NCBI RefSeq assembly: GCF_944384735.1
Contig: NZ_CALWUN010000016.1
Location: 1-40,687, forward strand
Origin: an uncultured Agathobaculum sp.
GTDB taxonomy: Bacteria > Bacillota > Clostridia > Oscillospirales > Butyricicoccaceae
Direction: 5' to 3'
Length of the DNA stretch: 40,687 nucleotides
The position numbers and the translations under genes were made by a program. The notes below the pieces were generated by a model. It made no database searches, was not told where the DNA came from, and was given only the letters and a program-made list of their open reading frames with translations. Below are positions 1 to 7,749 of this stretch, piece by piece; position 1 is the stretch's first letter; each line of letters starts with the position of its first letter.

Positions 1-31
1 GCCATCGCCGCCCGCGAGGCATATGCAGAGA

Positions 32-76
32 CCCGCGAAAAATATTTCCTGTGCAGCAGGAAATATTTTTCGCGGG
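32..76. repeat. Perfect 19-bp palindrome with 7-nt loop
   Basis: Arms 32-50 and 58-76 are exact reverse complements, and the loop is 51-57. The outer stem is GC-rich and the inner stem is A/T-rich. No T-run follows on either strand, so it is not a classical terminator as it stands. It lies 17 bp before the first gene. It could be a terminator of an upstream gene, a protein-binding palindrome, or a single-strand structure used by the mobile element. Confidence 0.85.
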
Positions 77-93
77 CGGATGCGGGAACAGCT

Positions 94-537
94 ATGAGTA
101 CTAATCAACCAGAGCAGGATGGTGACGATTTGCCGGACGGCTACGAACTGGCCGTACAGAAAGACGGCTCGGTGGTGATCCGGTTGCCGCTGCGCCTGTC
201 CAAACGAAGCAGCTGCACCGAGTTTGTGTGCGAGCCACTGAACCGGCTGCTGGCGCGCCGGGCATCCGCCCTGCCGCGGTTCCGGTCGTGTACGGTCGTG
301 TTTTACCATTGCTACGCGGCCTCGCATCAGCCCGCCGATGTGCGGGATCATGATAATCTGGAAACGCGTGCAGTGCTGAATGTTATTGAGCGGTATCTGC
401 TCACCAGTGACAGCGGCATCTACTGCTCCAACGTCCAGACGAGCTGCTGGGGTGACAGGGATCAGACTGTGATCTGCATCTGGCCCGGCAAAATCCCGGT
501 TTTCGATCTGGGAGCAGGGTACAATGCGGATATGTAG
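94..537 (+). CDS. Hypothetical mobile-element protein with RusA-like segment
   Basis: A 147-residue soluble protein with no signal peptide or membrane segment. I do not recognise it with certainty. The C-terminal half contains RDHDNLETRAVLNVIE (about residues 83-98), then an acidic S-D-S segment and a strand ending in ICIWP. This spacing recalls RusA-type Holliday-junction resolvases, in which a D-x-D-N motif precedes a helix and a second acidic patch. The similarity is weak and the family N-terminus is not obvious. The gene overlaps the next one by 14 bp, so the two are probably translated together. Its position beside an integrase and tRNA suggests it is cargo or maintenance machinery of an integrative element. 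Confidence 0.6.
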   Translation: MSTNQPEQDGDDLPDGYELAVQKDGSVVIRLPLRLSKRSSCTEFVCEPLNRLLARRASALPRFRSCTVVFYHCYAASHQPADVRDHDNLETRAVLNVIERYLLTSDSGIYCSNVQTSCWGDRDQTVICIWPGKIPVFDLGAGYNADM

Positions 538-1513
538 AAACAGCGCCGCATGGCTTCTGCTGCAAGTCAGTGTTGTCTGCGGACAGCTGCCGTACCATGC
601 GCTCAAATTGCTGGGCAGCAACTATGCGCGCACACAGGATGCGTTTCAGAAGCTGTGCCGCGCGGGATATCTGGAAGTTGTCAAGGCGCCGGGTCACAAG
701 AGTTATTTTGTTACAGACGCCGGGTTTGAAGCCTATTGCCGGGTGTTGCAAAAAGATCGGAGAAAATCGAAAGCGTTCACCCGGGACAAGCCGACGGGCA
801 CGCACAGCATCGAAAAGGCGGTGCGGCTCAGCCGCATCAACGAGGCGTGGCTGTTCTTCATCCTGCTTTGCAGGCGCAAATACCAGACGTCCTTGCAGAT
901 CAAGCGCGAACAGGAACGGAAAGCTGTCCGTAGTACAGACAGCCTGAAATATTCTAGGTTTGTTGGCTGCATCTATGACGAGGAGCGGTTCATCCATCCG
1001 GTGTACCACTTCGGAAACGGCAACCAGCGACTCAATCCTAACGGTGAGAAAAATGCGGCCGTGCGGCTGGCCGGGGCAATGATGTCATTTGAAAAGGTGA
1101 TCCTCGTCGAAACGCCCGAAGCGATCGCGGACATTCTGGACTATTCGCTCTGGGCGCTGAGAAAGGATCCCCGCGCGCTGCGGCACATGAAGCTGAACTT
1201 CCATATCACATGGGAGGACAATGTAATCCTGCTGCCGCTGGATGGGTCGGCACAGGCCTTTGTGCAGCACTTTGACCGGAAGGAATGGCGCGCTGGCATT
1301 GCGCAGATGGAAGAACAGGAGAAGGCCAAGTCAGGCGTTACCATCTCCTTGCTTCAGGGGCAATGGATGGAACTGCTGGAGTATCTGGCACGGCAGCCAG
1401 ACCCGGAAGCGCCGGTGCGTATCATGGCATGGGATTTTCAGCAGCCGGTGCTGTGGGTGCTGCGAGAGCGGGGTATGCTGCCGAAAAAAGCACAGGTTGG
1501 GGTGTGTCGATAA
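524..1513 (+). CDS. Winged-helix mobile-element protein (replication-relaxation-like)
   Basis: A 329-residue protein. Residues about 8-70 have a winged-helix pattern: a helix with GQLPYHALKLLG, a recognition-like helix YARTQDAFQKLCRAGYLE, and a wing with KSYFVTDAGFEAY. The rest is a mixed alpha/beta domain that I do not recognise. This layout is common in conjugative and integrative elements of Firmicutes as replication-relaxation or helix-turn-helix accessory proteins. The start at 524 is supported by GGAG at 511-514, 9 nt upstream. It overlaps the preceding ORF, which implies an operon. Function is inferred only from fold and neighbours, and no relaxase is in view. Confidence 0.6.
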   Translation: MRICRNSAAWLLLQVSVVCGQLPYHALKLLGSNYARTQDAFQKLCRAGYLEVVKAPGHKSYFVTDAGFEAYCRVLQKDRRKSKAFTRDKPTGTHSIEKAVRLSRINEAWLFFILLCRRKYQTSLQIKREQERKAVRSTDSLKYSRFVGCIYDEERFIHPVYHFGNGNQRLNPNGEKNAAVRLAGAMMSFEKVILVETPEAIADILDYSLWALRKDPRALRHMKLNFHITWEDNVILLPLDGSAQAFVQHFDRKEWRAGIAQMEEQEKAKSGVTISLLQGQWMELLEYLARQPDPEAPVRIMAWDFQQPVLWVLRERGMLPKKAQVGVCR

Positions 1514-1593
1514 ATTGTAATCTCGCCATGCTCCCTTCAAACATTTTATCCACTTACATCTTCACGGATTACCTTATTTTCCTGCATTAGCTC

Positions 1594-1622
1594 ATACATG
1601 TTCACAGTAAATGTGCTATACT
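1594..1622 (+). promoter_or_regulatory. Probable integrase promoter (extended -10)
   Basis: TATACT at 1617-1622 is preceded by TGC, which fits an extended -10. The -35 region 17 bp upstream is poor. It lies 44 bp before the integrase start in an A/T-rich gap. Confidence 0.45.
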
Positions 1623-1665
1623 AAGGATAACAGCGGAATCCATGTGCCATGGAAAGGAGGCCATC

Positions 1666-2859
1666 ATGGCACAACGTAAAAAACGTGAATCCGGTAGCGG
1701 AACCATCACTAAGCGAAAAGACGGACGCTGGGAAGCACGCTATACTTCCGGCATAAATCCCGCGACCGGCAAACCAATCCGGCACTGTATTTATGGCAAA
1801 ACACAAAAGGCAGTTGCTGCAAAATTACGTGAGGTGACGCGGGATATCGACACCGGCTCTTATATTGAACCGACACAATATACGGTCGCTGAATGGATGC
1901 AAACCTATCTTGCGGAGTATACCATGAATTTGAAGCCCTACGCACTGCACTCCTACGAAGCTGTGATACGAAATCATATCACACCGGCACTGGGCAAGAT
2001 CAAATTGCAGGCATTGAACACGGTACAAATTCAGGCCTTTGTGAATTCGCTTTGCCGACCTGTATGCAATGGAGGCAAAGCACTCTCGCCTAAAACTGCA
2101 AAGAATGTTTATGGTGTTCTGCATCGAGGGCTGGATCTGGCGGTTCGTATCGGTCTGTTGCGTTGCAACCCAGCAAGTTCATGTATTCTGCCCAAAGTAC
2201 CGAAGCCGGAGATCAAGACAATCACAGATGAGCAATTAGATCGTTTTCTTGCGGCCTGCCGTCCTGACCCATTTTACCGACTCTATCTGGTCGATTTGTT
2301 CACAGGTATGCGGCAGGGCGAAATTCTTGGTCTATCTTGGCCGGATATCGACTGGGAACACGGCTCTTTGTATCTGCATCAACAACTACAGCAATACTTG
2401 ACGCGGGGCGACTGCAATTGCTACATGAACACCTTGAAAAACGGCAAGTCACGCACCATTACAGTAGCACCTACCGTGTTACATATTCTACAGGAGCAGC
2501 GACTGCTGCAAAACAGGCAGCGTATGGCGGCAGGTGCATTATGGGAAAACGAATTCAATCTGGTTTTCACGAATGACCTCGGGCGACCTCTGAACCGCAG
2601 GACCGTATATAAGCATCTCAAAAAGATACTTGCCGGCATTGGCATGAATGATTGTTATTTCCATACGCTCCGACATACGTTCGCCACCTTATCCCTGCAA
2701 AACGGTGACGATGTTCTGACCGTAAAGGAGAACCTTGGGCACCATTCTGCGGCATTCACCCTGAACACCTATGGTCACCTGACACAGGCTATGCGCCGTG
2801 ATAGTGCAGAACGCATGGAGAAGTTGATTCAAACCACTGTGATTTCCAAAAATGCGTGA
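1666..2859 (+). CDS. Tyrosine recombinase / phage-type integrase
   Basis: A 397-residue site-specific recombinase that would integrate and excise the element to its left. The N-terminal arm-binding domain (about 1-65) begins with basic repeats and a GSGTITKRKDGRW strand typical of Tn916/phage integrases. A SAM-like core-binding domain follows (about 70-170), then the catalytic domain. All catalytic residues are visible: R216 (GMRQGE), K261, H333-x-x-R336 (HTLRHTF), H359 or H360 (LGHH), and nucleophile Y369 (NTYGH). The start is set at 1666 because AAAGGAGG (1653-1660) lies 5 nt upstream; the in-frame ATG at 1642 has no such site. GC content is clearly lower than in the flanking chromosome, which fits horizontal origin. 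The gene is intact and 107 bp from the tRNA 3' end. Confidence 0.95.
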   Translation: MAQRKKRESGSGTITKRKDGRWEARYTSGINPATGKPIRHCIYGKTQKAVAAKLREVTRDIDTGSYIEPTQYTVAEWMQTYLAEYTMNLKPYALHSYEAVIRNHITPALGKIKLQALNTVQIQAFVNSLCRPVCNGGKALSPKTAKNVYGVLHRGLDLAVRIGLLRCNPASSCILPKVPKPEIKTITDEQLDRFLAACRPDPFYRLYLVDLFTGMRQGEILGLSWPDIDWEHGSLYLHQQLQQYLTRGDCNCYMNTLKNGKSRTITVAPTVLHILQEQRLLQNRQRMAAGALWENEFNLVFTNDLGRPLNRRTVYKHLKKILAGIGMNDCYFHTLRHTFATLSLQNGDDVLTVKENLGHHSAAFTLNTYGHLTQAMRRDSAERMEKLIQTTVISKNA

Positions 2860-2880
2860 TTGTCGTCAGGATTGTCGTCA
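2859..2880 (+). repeat. Direct repeat ATTGTCGTCA x2 after integrase
   Basis: ATTGTCGTCA occurs at 2859-2868 and 2871-2880, period 12 bp, overlapping the integrase stop region and lying between the integrase and the tRNA. Short direct repeats here are usual for arm-type integrase binding sites. That role is inference. Confidence 0.55.
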
Positions 2881-2928
2881 AAGAAAGCAATAACCTCAAC
2901 ATAATTTTGTTTTCTTTGCGATAATAGT

Positions 2929-2961
2929 AAAAACCGCACTTTATCTTTCGATAAAGTGCGG
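2929..2961 (-). terminator. Intrinsic terminator of tRNA-Ser
   Basis: A 12-bp perfect stem (2934-2945 with 2950-2961) and 4-nt loop are followed on the minus strand by five T residues (complement of 2929-2933). It lies 5 bp beyond the tRNA CCA end. Confidence 0.85.
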
Positions 2962-2966
2962 TAATC

Positions 2967-2995
2967 TGGCGGAGAGTCAGGGATTTGAACCCTGG
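2967..2995 (-). other. Probable attachment site in tRNA-Ser 3' end
   Basis: Integrases next to a tRNA 3' end normally use the T-arm/acceptor segment as the att core and rebuild the tRNA on integration. The intact tRNA here, with the integrase 107 bp away, makes 2967-2995 the expected core. The second copy should lie left of position 1 and cannot be seen. Confidence 0.5.
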
Positions 2996-3057
2996 AGACG
3001 CTCATCACGCCTACACGATTTCCAATCGTGCGCCTTCGACCACTCAGCCAACTCTCC
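2967..3057 (-). tRNA. tRNA-Ser (anticodon GGA)
   Basis: The minus strand folds as a class II tRNA. The acceptor stem is GGAGAGT/ACTCTCC with discriminator G and an encoded CCA (2967-2969). The anticodon loop TTGGAAA gives anticodon GGA, reading UCC/UCU. A long variable arm, as expected for serine, and a T-arm with GGTTCAAATCC are present. The 3' end faces the integrase. Confidence 0.97.
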
Positions 3058-3164
3058 ACATATTCAATTTCTCCCGCAAAGGACGAAATATATTATACCC
3101 GACATCCCCCGATCCGTCAAGGATTTTCTGCAACTTTTTTCATTTCTTTTGCAGGGGGGACGAC

Positions 3165-3193
3165 AAGGGCACCCCGCGATGCAGGGTGCCCTT
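3165..3193 (-). terminator. Terminator-like hairpin after the kinase gene
   Basis: A 10-bp stem (3165-3174 with 3184-3193) lies just beyond the kinase stop at 3198. The minus-strand tail is T/C-rich but not a clean T-run, so termination strength is uncertain. Confidence 0.5.
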
Positions 3194-3197
3194 TCCA

Positions 3198-3824
3198 TCA
3201 TTCCTGAAAATTCGAACGGACTTCCATATACTGCACGATCTCCTCGACCACGCCCTCGAAGCCCAGCACGCCGCTGTTGAGCGACAGGTCGTAATTGCGG
3301 GCATCGTACCAGTCGTGGCCGGTGTGGTGCTTATAGTACTTGGCGCGGTACTCATCGATCTCGGCGATCTTGCGTACGACCTCGTCCTCGGGCAGCGAGT
3401 CGACCTTCATCGCCTCCTGCAGGCAGAACGCCGGGTCGGCATGCACGAACACGCGCACCACGTCCGGACGACCCTTGAGCACAAAGTCGGCGCAGCGGCC
3501 GATGAGCACGCACGGCCCCTGGTCGGCCAGCTGGCGGATGATCTTGGCCTGATAGTCGAACAGCGCGTCGTCCCGCAGGTAGGCCTTGGAGGAGTCGCTG
3601 GGCAGCGGGAACTCGCTCTTATAGCGGCTCTTCAGCCGGGTCAGCAGGTCGGGCTTGAGACGCTCGTCGGAAAACAGCATGGCGTTGATGCCGCTGTCCT
3701 CGGACGCCATGGTGATGATCTCACGGTTGTAATACGGGATACGCAGCCGGTCGGACAGCATCTTGCCGACCGTTTTGCCGCCCGAGCCATACTGGCGGGC
3801 GATGGTGATGATATACGGCTTCAT
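3198..3824 (-). CDS. Cytidylate kinase-like family protein
   Basis: A 208-residue P-loop kinase-like protein. The N-terminus IITIARQYGSGGKTVG (residues 5-20) is the Walker A-type loop of the AAA_26/cytidylate kinase-like family. IGRCADFVL (about 108-116) matches the family IGR motif. YYKHHTGHDWYDARNYDL followed by a conserved serine lies near the C-terminus. Family members are common in Clostridia and their true substrate is mostly unknown; canonical Cmk proteins differ in the NMP-binding insert. It starts 14 bp after the livF stop and could be the last cistron of the liv operon, though a role in amino-acid import is not implied. A hairpin follows it. Confidence 0.9.
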   Translation of the reverse strand: MKPYIITIARQYGSGGKTVGKMLSDRLRIPYYNREIITMASEDSGINAMLFSDERLKPDLLTRLKSRYKSEFPLPSDSSKAYLRDDALFDYQAKIIRQLADQGPCVLIGRCADFVLKGRPDVVRVFVHADPAFCLQEAMKVDSLPEDEVVRKIAEIDEYRAKYYKHHTGHDWYDARNYDLSLNSGVLGFEGVVEEIVQYMEVRSNFQE

Positions 3825-3838
3825 ACACAGTCTCCCCT

Positions 3839-4546
3839 TTACTCACCCAGATATGCCTTTTTGATCGCGTCGTCGTTGAGCAGGTCGGCCGCCTTGCCGG
3901 ACTTGACGACCTTGCCGGTTTCCAGCACATAACCGCGGTCGGCGATCGACAGCGCCTTCTTGGCGTTCTGTTCGACCAGCAGCACGGTCGTGCCGGCGGC
4001 CGAAACCTCCTGAATGATCTTGAATACCTCGCCGACGAACAGCGGCGACAGGCCCATCGACGGCTCATCCAGCAGCAGCAGGCGGGGCTTGGCCATCAGA
4101 GCGCGCCCCATCGCCAGCATCTGCTGCTCACCGCCGGACAGCGTGCCCGCCGGCTGGTTTTTGCGCTCCTCCAGCCGGGGGAAGCGCTTGTATACGTCGG
4201 CCAGCGAGGCGTCGACCTCGCCCTTCGGGCGGGTATACGCGCCCATGCGCAGGTTCTCGCGCACGGTCAGCCCGGCGAAGACGCGGCGCCCCTCGGGCAC
4301 ATGGCTCATGCCCAGCCGCACGATCTCGTGGCCGGGCTTTTTGGTGATGTCCTTGCCCTCAAACGTCACCGTGCCGCCCTTGGACGGCAGCAGGCCGGTG
4401 ACCGTGTGCAGCGTGGTGGTTTTGCCCGCGCCGTTCGCGCCGATCAGCGCGACGACCTCGCCCTCGTTTACCTCGAAGGAAACGTCGTGCAGCGCGTGGA
4501 TCAGGCCGTAGTAAACGTGGATGCCCTTGACTTCCAGCATTGCCAT
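3839..4546 (-). CDS. livF: Branched-chain amino-acid ABC transporter ATPase LivF
   Basis: A 235-residue ATPase, one of the two ATP-binding subunits that power LivKHMGF import of leucine, isoleucine, valine or related solutes. It shows Walker A (GANGAGKTT), the signature LSGGEQQMLAMGRALM, Walker B LLLLDEPSMGL and an H-loop region LLVEQNAKKAL. The LivF-specific GHEIVRLGMSHVPEGR segment is present. The start at 4546 (MAMLEV) is chosen because AAAGGGGG lies just upstream; an upstream in-frame extension would run back into livG. It follows livG by 19 bp on the same strand. Exact substrate is not readable from the ATPase. Confidence 0.96.
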   Translation of the reverse strand: MAMLEVKGIHVYYGLIHALHDVSFEVNEGEVVALIGANGAGKTTTLHTVTGLLPSKGGTVTFEGKDITKKPGHEIVRLGMSHVPEGRRVFAGLTVRENLRMGAYTRPKGEVDASLADVYKRFPRLEERKNQPAGTLSGGEQQMLAMGRALMAKPRLLLLDEPSMGLSPLFVGEVFKIIQEVSAAGTTVLLVEQNAKKALSIADRGYVLETGKVVKSGKAADLLNDDAIKKAYLGE

Positions 4547-4565
4547 AGCTTGGTTTCCCCCTTTC

Positions 4566-5324
4566 CTATTCGCCGAGGTAGGCCGTGACGACCTCCGGAT
4601 TGCTGAGCACCTCGCCCGGCGTGCCCTCGGCCAGCAGGCGGCCGAAATTGAGCACATACAGGTATTCGCAGATGCCCGAGACCAGCTTCATATCATGCTC
4701 GATCAGCAGCACGGTCACGCCGAATTTCTTGCGCACCAGCTCGATGGTCTCCATCAGCTCGGCGGTCTCGTTCGGGTTCATGCCGGCCGCCGGTTCGTCG
4801 AGCAGCAGCAGCTTGGGGTCGGTCGCCAGCGCGCGTGCAATCTCCAGCTTGCGCTGCTTGCCGTACGGCAGGTTGGACGCCTTGTAATCGGCCACGCCGC
4901 CCAGATCGAACACGTCGAGCAGCTCCATCGCCCGCGCGTCCATCGCGCGCTCCTTTTTGCGGTAGGAGCCGATGTGCAGCAGGCTTTCGGCCAGCGAGTA
5001 GGTGATCTCGTTGTGCAGGCCGGTTTTGACGTTGTCCATCACGGACAGGTTGGAAAACAGGCGGATGTTCTGGAACGTGCGCGCCACGCCCATCTTACAG
5101 ATGTCGTGCGGCTTTTTGCCGATCAGGTTCTGGCCGTCCAGACGGATGCCGCCGTCGGTCGGGCGGTACACGCCGGTCAGCATATTAAACACGGTCGTCT
5201 TGCCCGCGCCGTTCGGCCCGATCAGGCCGACCAGGCCGCCCTCTTCGATTTTCATGCTCAGCTCATCAACGGCGCGCAGGCCGCCGAACGAAATACCGAG
5301 CGAGGTAACTTCCAGCATCGCCAT
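4566..5324 (-). CDS. livG: Branched-chain amino-acid ABC transporter ATPase LivG
   Basis: A 252-residue ATPase subunit. Walker A is GPNGAGKTT, the family segment is GVARTFQNIRLF, the signature is the degenerate LPYGKQRKLEIARALA, Walker B is LLLLDEPAAGMNP, and the H-loop is LLIEHDMKLV. LivG proteins typically carry the NLPYG-x-QR variant instead of LSGGQ, as seen here. The ATG is 1 nt past the livM stop codon, and its ribosome-binding site (AAAGGGGGG) lies inside livM, so the two are translationally coupled. It works with LivF beneath the LivH/LivM permease. Confidence 0.96.
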   Translation of the reverse strand: MAMLEVTSLGISFGGLRAVDELSMKIEEGGLVGLIGPNGAGKTTVFNMLTGVYRPTDGGIRLDGQNLIGKKPHDICKMGVARTFQNIRLFSNLSVMDNVKTGLHNEITYSLAESLLHIGSYRKKERAMDARAMELLDVFDLGGVADYKASNLPYGKQRKLEIARALATDPKLLLLDEPAAGMNPNETAELMETIELVRKKFGVTVLLIEHDMKLVSGICEYLYVLNFGRLLAEGTPGEVLSNPEVVTAYLGE

Positions 5325-5325
5325 G

Positions 5326-6402
5326 TTACGCGCCCCCCTTTTCCTGCCGCTCGAGCTTTTCCATCTGCTTCATACCGCGCTTTTCCAGCAGCCGCTGCTT
5401 GAGCGGGGAATTGTTGAACAGCATCATCGCGATCAGCAAAATCGCATAGATCAGCATGCGGTAGTCGCCGACCCCGCGCAGCACCTCGGGCAGCACGGTC
5501 AGCAGCACCGCCGCGATGATCGAACCCCAGATATTACCCAGTCCGCCCAGCACAACGAATACAAGGATCAGGATCGAGGTATTGAAGTCGAACTTGGACG
5601 CGGTGATCGTGGTATAGTTCATGCCGTACAGCGTGCCCGCCATGCCCGCGAACGCCGCCGAGATGACAAAGGCCATCAGCTTGTACCGCGTGGTTGAAAT
5701 GCCGATCGAGTCGGCCGCGATCTTGTTGTCGCGCACCGCCATGACCGCGCGTCCTGCGCGGCTGTGGATCAGGTTGAGGATGATGAACAGCGTCACCAGC
5801 ACCAGCACAAAGCCCGCCGTGAATGTCGACAGGCGCGACACGCCGGAAACGCCCATCGCGCCGTTGATGATCATTTCGCCGTCCTCGGCCAGCTCAAACT
5901 TCTGCTCGAGCAGGCTGAAGTGCAGGCCGCTGCTGTCCAGACCGACATAGAGCACGTTGACGATGCTCTTGATGATCTCGCCGAACGCCAGCGTGACGAT
6001 AGCGAGGTAGTCGCCCTTGAGTCGCAGCACCGGCACGCCGACGATCACGCCCGCGACCGCAGCGCACAGGCCGCCGATCACGATGGCGATGGCAAGCTGC
6101 AGCGGCTCAGGCATGCCGCCGCCCGACAGGCAGGTGACGGCCACCACGCCGGAGAACGCGCCCACCGACATAAAGCCCGCATGGCCGAGCGACAGCTCAC
6201 CCAGGATGCCGACCGTCAGATTGAGCGAAACCGCCATGATGACATAGGCGCAGATCGGCACGAGCAGGCTTTTCAGCAGGCTGGACACCATGCCGAGCGA
6301 CAGCAGCACCTGCATGACGACAAAAGCGATGATGACGATGCCGAAGGACACCAGCGTCTCCCGCCCCGCTTTGGAAGCGGCATATTTTTTCAGTTTTTGC
6401 AT
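5326..6402 (-). CDS. livM: Branched-chain amino-acid ABC permease LivM
   Basis: A 358-residue integral membrane permease with about eight to ten hydrophobic segments, the second permease of the Liv importer. It contains the LivM hallmarks GELSLGHAGFMSVGAF and LKGDYLAIVTLAFGEI, and the late ILVFVVLGGLGNIWGSIIAA loop that contacts the ATPases. The start at 6402 (MQKLKKY) is supported by AAGGGGG about 8 nt upstream. It begins 13 bp after livH ends and is followed directly by livG. The C-terminus is charged and cytoplasmic. Confidence 0.95.
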   Translation of the reverse strand: MQKLKKYAASKAGRETLVSFGIVIIAFVVMQVLLSLGMVSSLLKSLLVPICAYVIMAVSLNLTVGILGELSLGHAGFMSVGAFSGVVAVTCLSGGGMPEPLQLAIAIVIGGLCAAVAGVIVGVPVLRLKGDYLAIVTLAFGEIIKSIVNVLYVGLDSSGLHFSLLEQKFELAEDGEMIINGAMGVSGVSRLSTFTAGFVLVLVTLFIILNLIHSRAGRAVMAVRDNKIAADSIGISTTRYKLMAFVISAAFAGMAGTLYGMNYTTITASKFDFNTSILILVFVVLGGLGNIWGSIIAAVLLTVLPEVLRGVGDYRMLIYAILLIAMMLFNNSPLKQRLLEKRGMKQMEKLERQEKGGA

Positions 6403-6415
6403 ATCTGCCGCCCCC

Positions 6416-7297
6416 TTACACCTTTTCACTCACGCGCTTGCCGAGCAGGCCGTCCGGCTTGACCAGCAGCACGATGATCAGCACCGCGAACACGATCGCG
6501 TTTGCCAGCTGGGTCGAGACATACGCGCCCGCGAAAATCTCGATCACGCCCAGCAGGATACCGCCGACGAACGCGCCCGGGATCGAGCCGATGCCGCCGA
6601 ACACGGCCGCGGTGAATGCCTTGATGCCGGGCATGGCGCCGGTGGTCGGCGTCAGCGTCGGGTAAGCCGAGCAGAGCAGCACGCCCGCGATCGCCGCCAG
6701 ACCCGAGCCGATGGCAAAGGTCAGCGAGATCGTCGTGTTGACGTTGATGCCCATCAGCTGCGCCGCGCCCTTATCCTCGGACACCGCGCGCATGGCCGTG
6801 CCGGCCTTGCTGCGGTTGGTGAACAGCGTCAGCACGATCATAATGACCACGCACACCGCCACCGTCACCAGCGTGACCGGGGCAATCGAAATCTGCCCGT
6901 CGAACAGCTGGATCGGGCTGCCCTGCACGACCGAGCTGAAGCTCTTGGTGTTGGAGCCCCAGATCTGCAGCGCCGCGTTCTGCAAAAAATAGGATACGCC
7001 GATCGCCGTGATCAGCACCGCGAGCGCGGGCGCCTGCCGCAGCGGCTTGTACGCCAGCCGCTCGATGACCACGCCCAGCACCGTGCACACCACGACCGCC
7101 AGCAGGATGCCCGCCGCCGTCGGCCAGCCCAGATAGGCCGTGGCGCAAAAGCACATATAGCCGCCGACCATGATGACGTCGCCGTGGGCGAAGTTGAGCA
7201 TTTTGGCGATGCCGTAAACCATCGTATAGCCCAGCGCGATGATCGCGTAGATGCTGCCCAGGCTGATGCCGTTGATCAGATGGTTGAGAAAGCCCAT
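6416..7297 (-). CDS. livH: Branched-chain amino-acid ABC permease LivH
   Basis: A 293-residue integral membrane permease. The N-terminus FLNHLINGISLGSIYAIIA and the following GYTMVYGIAKMLNFAHGDVIM are the LivH signature. AAVFGGIGSIPGAFVGG is the cytoplasmic ATPase-contact loop. The start at 7297 is chosen by family N-terminus and by GAGGTG about 9 nt upstream; the open frame extends about 100 codons further upstream, but that extension is low-complexity, hairpin-rich sequence. It is the first gene of the livHMGF block and is separated from livK by a 452-bp structured spacer. Confidence 0.95.
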   Translation of the reverse strand: MGFLNHLINGISLGSIYAIIALGYTMVYGIAKMLNFAHGDVIMVGGYMCFCATAYLGWPTAAGILLAVVVCTVLGVVIERLAYKPLRQAPALAVLITAIGVSYFLQNAALQIWGSNTKSFSSVVQGSPIQLFDGQISIAPVTLVTVAVCVVIMIVLTLFTNRSKAGTAMRAVSEDKGAAQLMGINVNTTISLTFAIGSGLAAIAGVLLCSAYPTLTPTTGAMPGIKAFTAAVFGGIGSIPGAFVGGILLGVIEIFAGAYVSTQLANAIVFAVLIIVLLVKPDGLLGKRVSEKV

Positions 7298-7749
7298 GGT
7301 TTGATACACCTCACATCTTCTTTTATTTCTCCGACAGCGCAACCCCGCGGGACGGCGCTGTCCTCTGTTTGTGGGATGGGGCGGAGGCTTGTCCGCCTCC
7401 GTCAAGCCGTCGCCCCACCCCATAAATGCCGGGAAAGCGGGAAAACGGACAAAGGAGGGTCCGTCGTACCTACGGCGCCCTCCTTTGCTTCCCATTGCGT
7501 TTTGGTTTTTCCGTGCGCGCCGCGCGCACAGCATGTGTCCGGCAGCCCAACGGCTGCCATGAAAACCCGCGACATGCGCAAGGCTTTCCGTCTTCATCCT
7601 GCCGCGGCTCTGCCGGGGCAGGATACCGCTGCCCGCGCCGTGGCGGCGCGACCTCGTCCGCCGTGCGGACGAGAGGGGGTTATCCGAAAAAGTTTCCTGC
7701 GGGAACTTTTTCGGTATCTAAGGGGGACAGCGTCCCCCTTAGACTTTTT
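7298..7749. other. Hairpin-rich spacer between livK and livH
   Basis: No gene is seen in this 452-bp stretch. It holds a chain of stem-loops: 7333-7340/7355-7362; an imperfect long stem at about 7371-7420; 7451-7459/7478-7486; 7513-7529; 7541-7558; 7596-7603/7617-7624; 7653-7660/7666-7673; 7684-7694/7704-7714; and 7718-7728/7732-7742. Such structure after a binding-protein gene commonly protects its mRNA and lowers expression of the downstream permease genes. The pieces may also be repeat-family members. Confidence 0.7.
7718..7749 (+). terminator. Strong hairpin next to livK stop
   Basis: An 11-bp stem (7718-7728 with 7732-7742), loop AGC, then a T-run on the plus strand (7744-7751). On the minus strand, the direction of livK, the hairpin comes directly after the stop but has no T-run. 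It may act as an mRNA 3'-end stabiliser or partial terminator for livK and as a full terminator only on the plus strand. Confidence 0.55.

Noticed and set aside
7298-7597. 100-codon N-terminal extension of LivH
   Set aside because: The extension is Arg/Gly/Pro-rich, passes through hairpins, and the family N-terminus with a ribosome-binding site begins at 7297.
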